Positions 57,363 through 64,000 of a DNA stretch of 64,000 nt are shown here, piece by piece. Each line of letters starts with the position of its first letter. Position 1 is the stretch's first letter. The notes below the pieces were generated by a model. The model was not told the DNA's origin. It made no database searches and worked only from the letters and a program-made list of their open reading frames with translations. A program made the position numbers and the translations under genes. Source of the DNA: Coptis chinensis. Its lineage: Eukaryota > Streptophyta > Magnoliopsida > Ranunculales > Ranunculaceae. The stretch spans positions 91,039,501-91,103,500 of the forward strand of contig CM027379.1 of the NCBI GenBank assembly GCA_015680905.1, given 5' to 3'.

Positions 57363-58046
57363 TGTTGGGGAATAACAATACCAATCGATCCCCACTATAC
57401 AGATAACTTGTACTTGAACACACTACTACTCCAGACAAAATCTAAATTTCTACTACAACCAACCTAGCATGCCCAGACTCTCTAAACAACTATTAACAAC
57501 AAATAATAATACAAAGAACAGTTAAACATACCACAACACAAATATGTAACGTGGTTCGGTAAATGGTGCCTACTTCCACAAGAGTTAATCCTTTTATAAC
57601 GTGGAAATGAATATTACAATCACTCCTCTCAAGTTTCTCCACCTTACTAGATAACTCATCTCTCCTTACAGGCTTTAATCTCTGCAAAGGTTTTCTCTCA
57701 GTCTTGATTGCTCTAAAAATTGGGTTTCAATCTCGTGACTTCTTGTGTTGGCTTGGTTTTCCAAAACCTTACTTTTGTTTTTATACTAAAAACAAATTTC
57801 GCAGTTACTGTAGCAAATTAGAAACTGCAAATATAGGCATGGCTGCGGGCCCGCTCTCGGCAAGGCCAATTCCGAGCGCGCGCCCTCAAGAATCTGTTCT
57901 TGAGAGGCTGAAAAAACTATCTTCTTTTCCAATAACAAGGGCGCGAGCGCGCCTTGGGCTTAGACCAATATGAGCGCGCGCACGCTCAAACCTCTTCACA
58001 CGAACAATACTTTTTTCTCATCCTCATGTGAGGGATAACTTTAACA
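57363..58046 (-). repeat. Copia LTR (684 bp)
   Basis: Read on the minus strand it begins TGTTAAAG and ends CCCCAACA, with the purine tract directly upstream. The interior is rich in GCGCGC (57840-57980). Confidence 0.8.
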
Positions 58047-58580
58047 ATCTTCCCCTCCCGAACAGTAACGAGGGATACCTCCATGCAATTTCCAAATCAA
58101 CAGGAGGAGTCTGCTACCATTCCGGCGGTAGCATAACAAACATCAAACTTACCTTTCGGTAAGACTTTGGTCATCATATCCGACCCGTTCTTGTCTGTAT
58201 GGATCTTCTCAATACACAAATGCTTGTCTTCAAGTACTTCTCTAATCCAATGATAACGCACATATATGTGCTTGGATCTAAAATGAAAACTCATATTCTT
58301 GCTCAAATGGATGGCATTATGACTGTCACATAGAACTACAAACTGTTTCTGCTTTAGCCCTAGTTCATCGAAGAACCTCTTCATCCATAGCATCTCTTTG
58401 AAACACTTAGTGGCTGCAATATACTCGGCTTCTGTAGTGGAGAGGGCAACACACTTTTACAACTTAGATTGCCAAGAAATGGCTCCCCCTGCAAAAGTGA
58501 ATAGATAACCGGAGGTGGACTTCATCGAGTCAACATCACCTGCCATGTCTGCATCAGTGTAGCCTTCAAATAAGGACTTA

Positions 58581-58588
58581 CTTCCACC
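58581..58588. repeat. MITE target duplication CTTCCACC, left
   Basis: Exact match to 58773-58780. Confidence 0.93.
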
Positions 58589-58772
58589 CATAGTTCGGAA
58601 TTCCGACAAATTCAAAAACCAAAACTCATTAAATTTCGACCCTTGTTATATTTGGAATTTCGGATGATTTCGGAATTTCATAAATTTCGACTCTGTATTC
58701 AGAATTCCGTTTTTTTTAAAAACCGAAATTTCGGGCGGAATTCCTGAGTTTCGTTCGGAATCACGAACTATG
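58589..58772. mobile_element. Small hAT-type MITE (184 bp) in Copia pol
   Basis: Ends CATAGTTCGGAATTCCG and (inverted) CATAGTTCGTGATTCCG, with an exact 8-bp target duplication CTTCCACC. The interior is full of AAATTTCG / CGGAATT words. No coding capacity. Confidence 0.92.
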
Positions 58773-59436
58773 CTTCCACCAAAACACAAACACGCTTTGG
58801 AAGTGCCCTTGAGATATCTCAATATCCACTTAACACCTTCCCAATGCTCTTTACCCGGATTTCACAGAAATTGGCTTACAACAAAAATGAAGAAAGCAAT
58901 ATCCGATCTTATACACACCATTGCATATATCAAGCAGCCCACTGCGGATGCATAAGGAATCTTTTCTATCTGACTCTGCTCATGCTCACCCTTTGGACAC
59001 ATCTCTTTGGTCATGCAGAACTGGCCACCAAGCGGACAAACCGACCGCGGCAGTCCATCCATGTTGAATCTCTTCAACACCTTCTCAATGTAGCTTTCTT
59101 GAGAAAGCCACAACTTCCCACTCTTTCTGTCATGAGTGATCCACATCCTAAGTATCTGCTTTGCTTGACCCAAATCTTTCATCTCAAAGGACTTACTCAA
59201 GTCTTTCTTCAACTTAGATATCTTGTTGATGTTCGGGCCAACTATAAACATATCATCCACATACAACAAGAGCACTATGAAATCTCTATCTGGAAATTTC
59301 TGAGTAAACACACAATGATTGGAAGAAGACTTCTTGTATCTTTGCTTCACCATAAATGAATCAAACTTTATGTACTACTGTCTCGATGCTTGCTTCAATC
59401 CATACAAACTCTTTATCAACTTACATACTAGGTGCT

Positions 59437-60928
59437 TGATAAGAGCCCAAAACTATAATTTTAACCCCTTAACAATAATACTTTGAGACCAATTATGCGA
59501 GTAATAAATAAGAGTTAATGTTGATTACGTGTTTTTATGTATTTCAGGAATTGAAGCCAATTATGTGCAGAAATGTGTCACTTTGGCGAGATAAAGGAGC
59601 AAGGGTTGGTTGCTAAGAAGTTCTGTGATTAAAGGCCAAGATTCAAGGAGAAAAAACCTTTGTTAATCCCGGTCAAGGCTGAAAAGTCAAAGTCAACGCA
59701 AGCAGAAACAACACACAAAAGTCAGCAGCACTTTCAAAGATCATATCTTTGGGCTCAGACCTCGAAATTGGGCCTACCTTACGTCAAAACGACCGTCTTG
59801 GAATCAGCTTTCCAATGGTCCAAGCCTTGACCTAATCAGATAAGCAGAAGTAGATGAAAAGTCTGTAGAAGTCAAATCCAGCTGAAAAAGGCTATGTGGA
59901 CTGAAGAAATTGGGTTTTAGGCTCGATTTTCCGGCCCGAAATATGGCTCCTCAGCCCATGCACAAAAATGTGGATCTGGTCTCCTCCATTTCAACTCACA
60001 AGACTTAACTCTGAAGATATACTTAGCTTAGGGTAGAAAGTAGCCATTAGAGCATAGTTCTAGATCTAGTTTTATTTCCATTAATTAGTTTTCATACCTT
60101 GTTTTAATTTAGTATTTGAATCAATTGTTATTTAATTATTAGATCAATAAAGTAGTTTGTTTTTCATAATATAGTTTCATTTCATTAATCATTATAGTTT
60201 TGATTCCTAGATTTAGTTATTATCATTGTTAGTTTCAATCAATTCTTGCATAATTAGATTTCCATTTGAATTGAAATAAGTAAATTTACAATCTTTATAT
60301 GATGTCTTGTTTAATTTCATTGGGAAATGATAGCATAATGATTCTAGGCTAAACCTCCATTAGAGGGGGTTGAAGAAACCTTGATGAAGCTTGATTTGTG
60401 TTAGAGTAGAGTAGTCGTAATTTCCATTCCATTCTGGAAACGATTAGTTCACCATGAGAATGGGTTTGATTGTTTCACATGCTAGATGTTAGTTGGTAGA
60501 GATTACCATGAACAACTAGGGATTAGGAAGAACCAATTGTATGCGAAAGCAGTCCAATTCGGATTGCGACGATTCTTCGTTAGTAAATTAAGTCGAGTTA
60601 AGGTGGAATCAATCCCCCCCTAATTCTTTATCTAGTATCAATTTAGTATTCCGTAGTCGTATAAATTCATATCTTGTTATTATAATTTGCATTGTAGTAT
60701 AAATTCGTAAATCTCTCATTGACTTTGGATGGACCGAGAATCTTAGAAAATGCTAATTTTAAAGAACTATGAGTGGAACGAATCTTTTACTCCAACTCTA
60801 TTTCGATAGAATCGAGAGTAGAAATCTTTGATAAATAATCGACTAGACTTAGTTCAGTTTTAGTTTTACTTGCATTTAGAATTCTATCATTTTATTCGGT
60901 AGGTAAAACTATTCATTTTACGTTATCA
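59437..60928 (+). repeat. Athila 5' LTR (1,492 bp)
   Basis: Begins TGATAAGAGCCC and ends ACGTTATCA. Its start resembles the LTR at 17716, so the two Gypsy elements are related. Confidence 0.88.
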
Positions 60929-60930
60929 AA

Positions 60931-60943
60931 TGGCGCCGCTGCC
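60931..60943 (+). promoter_or_regulatory. Primer-binding site (tRNA-Asp type)
   Basis: TGGCGCCGCTGCC two bases after the LTR. Athila/Tat and other plant Gypsy elements use the 3' end of tRNA-Asp and have TGGCGCCGTTGCC here; one difference. Confidence 0.85.
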
Positions 60944-61601
60944 ATCTTAGTTCCCTTTAGATTTGTTTTCGTTAGTATAATTAGTCTTTCCCAAGTCCCA
61001 TTAAACCCACCCACCCTTGTTTGATTCTAATTGTGGTTGTCCATTTCAGAACTGAAATTTTCCTCGCAGGATTACACGGAGCGTGCCTGCGCCCCAGTGG
61101 AGCACCACCCGAGCCCAAATCACTGTAAGTTAAATTTCTCCAGAGCGCTGCAAGCCCTCGGAGGACTTGCACCCAAATCACGGACATCAATGCGAGACGG
61201 AGCGCTGCGCTGCTTCGGTGGAGCGCCCACCCCCTCGGTGAAAATGCCCAATTTTCGCAAGTTAGTTCAAACTTCCATTTCTTCAAGTTATTCAGTGTTT
61301 CTAACTTATTATATACACTGAGCTCGCGTAAACAAGACGATATTCATAAGCGAAGCAAGGAGGCTTTCAGGTACTTCTTTCTTCCACACCTCACATCTCC
61401 TGTTAGAGGTTCATACTAACATATCAGGATTGTTTGAGTGTTGTCGTGTTTAGTTAAGATTGGTCTTAGCCTTGCATGAGATTAAAGTCAGGCCGAAGAA
61501 AAACGCTTAACGTAATCAACCGGTAACGTCAACAAATACACCTTTCTAGTATACCACTCACTACACCTCTAGCTAATATACCACACACAACACCTGAAAT
61601 A
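60944..61601 (+). other. Athila leader
   Basis: Untranslated region between the primer site and gag. No convincing frame. Confidence 0.5.
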
Positions 61602-63130
61602 ATGGCTGAAGAAAGAGAGTCTCCTCTCTCTGACTTTTACAAAGCCTTGAACGATAGCCCAAAATCTTGCATCGTTCTATCAAACCCAGTGGGGGATTTC
61701 CGAATCCCCCCAAATATATTTAATTTGTTACCCGTTTTTCATGGGTTAGACCATGAAAAACCTTATCAACACATGCATAGAATTGACCAAGTCCTTACTA
61801 CATTCCACCATCCTACAGTTGGTGCTGAACAAATTAAACTGAGGGTATTTCCCTTCACTTTGTGGACTCGCGGCATCTTGGTTAACTGCCGAAGCGCTTA
61901 ATTCTATAGACTCGTGGGCCAAACTTGTTCAACTATTTATGGAACATTTTTACCCACCCCTAAAGACCGATGAAATACTTTCCAAGATTAATTTCTTTCG
62001 GCAGAATCCTCATGAATCATTTTCAGAGGCTTAGAATCGTTTCACCGATCTTCTTATAAAGTGTCCACATCATAACCTTGCGAAAGACTCGTTAGTTCAT
62101 GCCTTTTTCAAGGGACTGTTACACCACCACAAAGAGGTGCTTGACATAATGAATGGGGGCAGTTTCCTAAGTAAAGGGGCCTCAAAGGCTTATAAATTTT
62201 TAGAATATCAAACTAAGCGTAATAATAATTGGGGGGTAGTGACGATATCTCCCGTTCCGCTAGTTCTTCTACAACAGTTAAGGCCGCCGGTATGTTTGAG
62301 ATGAAACCCGATCCTGAACTTAAAAATTTAATAGAATCTCTCACTAAAAAGGTAGAGACTATTTCTATTCAACAAAAACATATCCCCGTCATGAATGTTA
62401 ACTCAAATCCATGTAATTTCTGTTTGAGTGCTGAACATCCCGACTCCTATTGTCCTCTCACCTATGAACAACAACAATCACACTAAGATAATGTTTGCTC
62501 CATTAATAGTTATCCTATTCTTAACGCCCCTTGGAGACAACATCCCAACTTCAGTTGGAGAAATAATCACAAGTAACACCTCTAGGGTTTAATAATCAAA
62601 ATGTTAGGCAAGCAAATAATTATAACCAAGCTCCACCACGACAAGGACAAGGTCAGGGTAATTATAATAATTATAACAATAATAATTATAATGCTAATAG
62701 AGGTATCGTTCCGGTTAATAATAATAACTATCACAACCCACCCATGAATAATCAATGTGACATAGTTCCTGTCACACAACCTGTAACAACTACTACTCCA
62801 TAATCGGATCGTTTTGATGCCTTTATGCAATCTCAACAACAGATTTTACAAGCCATCCAACTTTCCTTACAGCAGTTAGCACAAGAGAAAGTACAACCAA
62901 AAGGTGTGTTTCCAGGTCAAGCAATACCTAATCCTAAAACAACAAACACAGCCTTTGAATTGAACGGTAATACTAGTACGGAAAATGCAAATGTAGGTGA
63001 GCTAAATGCCATCACCACTCTCCGTTATGGGAGAGTGGTTGATAACAACGTAACTATGCCTATAGTTACCCCGCAAGTAGTCTCTACACCAAAGATTGAA
63101 CTAGATACCGAAATAGAAACTGAATAGCCT
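61602..63130 (+). pseudogene. Athila gag (capsid and CCHC zinc knuckle)
   Basis: Starts MAEERESPLSDFYKALNDSP. The gag region continues with FHGLDHEKPYQHMHRIDQV, shifts frame near 61870, then reads SWLTAEALNSIDSWAKLVQL and HESFSEA-stop-NRFTDLL; the TAG stands where a conserved W (TGG) is expected. The zinc knuckle CNFCLSAEHPDSYC (CX2CX4HX4C) lies at 62416-62457. A glutamine/asparagine-rich tail follows (MQSQQQILQAIQLSLQQLAQ, 62825 on). It would form the virus-like particle around element RNA. Frameshift and stops indicate a dead or mis-sequenced gene. Confidence 0.88.
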
Positions 63131-64000
63131 ACACCTATAGAGGTACCAGTTATACCACAACCTAAGAAACAGAAAGCCAAGGTTAGACATCCAGTTGATC
63201 CATACGCTAAATATAAAGAGAAACCACCATTTCCCCAGAGATTAGCTATGTTAAACAAGGATACAAATTTTGAAGAAATTAGGGAAGTTTTTAAAAATTT
63301 AACGATAAGCCTGCCCTTTCTTGAAGCAATTAAAAAATTACCTCACCACGCTAAGTTTCTCAAAGAGTTGTGCACTAAAAGGCGTAAGACAAATATTCCT
63401 AGAGACGCCTTTTTAACTGAATAGTTTCCAACTTTATCAGAACATAATGGAATCGTTAAGTACAAGAACCCTGGTCGTCCTACTGTACAATGCACCTTAG
63501 GAGATTCCCACACGACGACCGCTTTACTAGACCTAGGGGCGAGTGTTAACTTACTCCCATATTATCTATACAAACAAATAGGTCTACAAGAGATGCAACC
63601 TACTAAAATAACGTTGCAATTAGCGGATAGGTCTATTAAATATCCTAAAGGGGTGGTTGAAAACGTGCTTATTAAGGTTTAGGATTTTACTGATTTTGTT
63701 ATCCTTGATACAGAAGTCGCTAACGACTCTGTTCCAATCATTTTAGGGCGTCCATTCTTGGCTACTGCCAATGCGCTCATAAACTGTCGCAATGGTTCGA
63801 TGTCCTTATCTTTTGGCCATCTTTCTGTTGAGGTAAATGTTTTTAAAAGGATGAAATAGTTACCAGATTCGTCTATAGATGGGGAGGTTAGCATGATCGA
63901 GAGCTTAGCTCAAGATTACTTTAATAACATGTTTCCATAAAACCATATGCATAAATTCCTTTCTTTTGGAAGTTCAGATTTTGTCGATGACTCCTACTTA
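63131..64000 (+). pseudogene. Athila protease and start of pol (cut by window end)
   Basis: The retropepsin region has LLDLGASVNLLPYYLYKQIG (catalytic D near 63530, the D-L-G-A-S form usual in Athila), ITLQLADRS and VPIILGRPFLATANALINC. Stops interrupt it (for example TAG near 63122, 63423, 63680 and 63857). Reverse transcriptase would follow beyond 64000. Confidence 0.88.

Larger units (their letters stand above)
57363..59436 (-). mobile_element. Minus-strand Copia element, 3' part
   Basis: Contains a complete 3' LTR (57363-58046), a polypurine tract (minus strand GGGAGGGGAAGAT, 58047-58059) and the C-terminal half of a Tnt1-like pol. CTATT at 57358-57362 may be one target duplication. Its 5' half is cut off at 59437 by an Athila-type element and would lie beyond the window if still present. 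Confidence 0.88.
58090..59436 (-). pseudogene. Copia pol fragment: reverse transcriptase C-half and RNase H
   Basis: On the minus strand 58862-59353 encodes SSSNHCVFTQKF, the catalytic LLLYVDDMFIVG, SKSFEMKDLGQAKQIL, then the IPYASAVGCLIYAM region. 58097-58393 encodes RNase H with VVLCDSHNAIHLSKN and the RYHWIREVL and MTKVLPKGKF motifs typical of Tnt1-type Copia. The two parts are separated by a stop or frameshift and by a 184-bp MITE. The fragment stops at the Athila insertion. Confidence 0.9.
59437..64000 (+). mobile_element. Athila-type Gypsy retrotransposon, 5' part (continues beyond window)
   Basis: A complete LTR (59437-60928) is followed after two bases by a primer site TGGCGCCGCTGCC and then by gag and protease. 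It inserted into the minus-strand Copia element. The right end lies outside the window. Confidence 0.92.

Noticed and set aside
57838-57990. GC-rich GCGCGC island as a CpG-type promoter
   Set aside because: Lies inside the minus-strand Copia LTR and is part of that repeat; no gene starts from it.

Overview
This is nuclear DNA from a flowering plant, most likely a dicot. The evidence is a nuclear-type intronless tRNA-Leu(CAA), plant GT-AG introns, plant-specific transposon families (Copia, Athila/Tat-like Gypsy, hAT, Mutator-like, Tourist-like MITEs) and a plant mobile domain protein. Most of the window is nested transposon sequence. Only two protein genes and one tRNA gene look like host genes, and each occurs twice.

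Layout. 1-2405: gene-poor, with a LINE scrap at 1470-1806. 2406-20973: a Copia element whose reverse transcriptase is split, inside the YVDD motif, by a 13.2 kb Gypsy element (6173-19341) bounded by the 5-bp target duplication GACAT. 20974-26312: a hAT-type MITE, an intact SWIM-RING zinc-finger gene (22219-22920, minus), a further MITE pair, a three-exon gene of unknown function (24826-25584, minus) and tRNA-Leu (26127-26210). 26313-30631: a decayed 4.3 kb hAT transposon with an exact 8-bp target duplication. 30921-42792: an 11.9 kb block carrying a degenerate Mutator-like transposase, an OTU-like cysteine-protease remnant, an opposite-strand plant mobile domain remnant and three arrays of palindromic AAACGAC-type repeats.

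42793-56195 is a second, direct copy of 12734-30920. It lacks the hAT element and one Tourist-like MITE, and at both places it shows the unoccupied target site. Copy 2 therefore contains the 3' half of the Gypsy element, the 3' part of the Copia element, the SWIM-RING gene, the three-exon gene (with a one-base frameshift) and the tRNA. 56196-64000: unique DNA with an AT-rich MITE, a minus-strand Copia remnant (57363-59436) with a small hAT-type MITE inside it, and an Athila-type Gypsy element entering from 59437 (LTR, tRNA-Asp-type primer site, gag, protease) that runs off the window end.

Main points. The duplication is either very recent or an assembly artefact (two haplotypes laid end to end). 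The two copies are almost identical over the host genes but differ in dense patches inside the transposons, and those differences cluster at CAG/CTG trinucleotides. That looks more like base-calling error at CHG-methylated cytosines than evolution, so many frameshifts in the transposon genes may not be real. The most unusual biological object is the 30921-42792 block, which combines a transposase/OTU protease, an opposite-strand mobile-domain protein and self-complementary repeat arrays.
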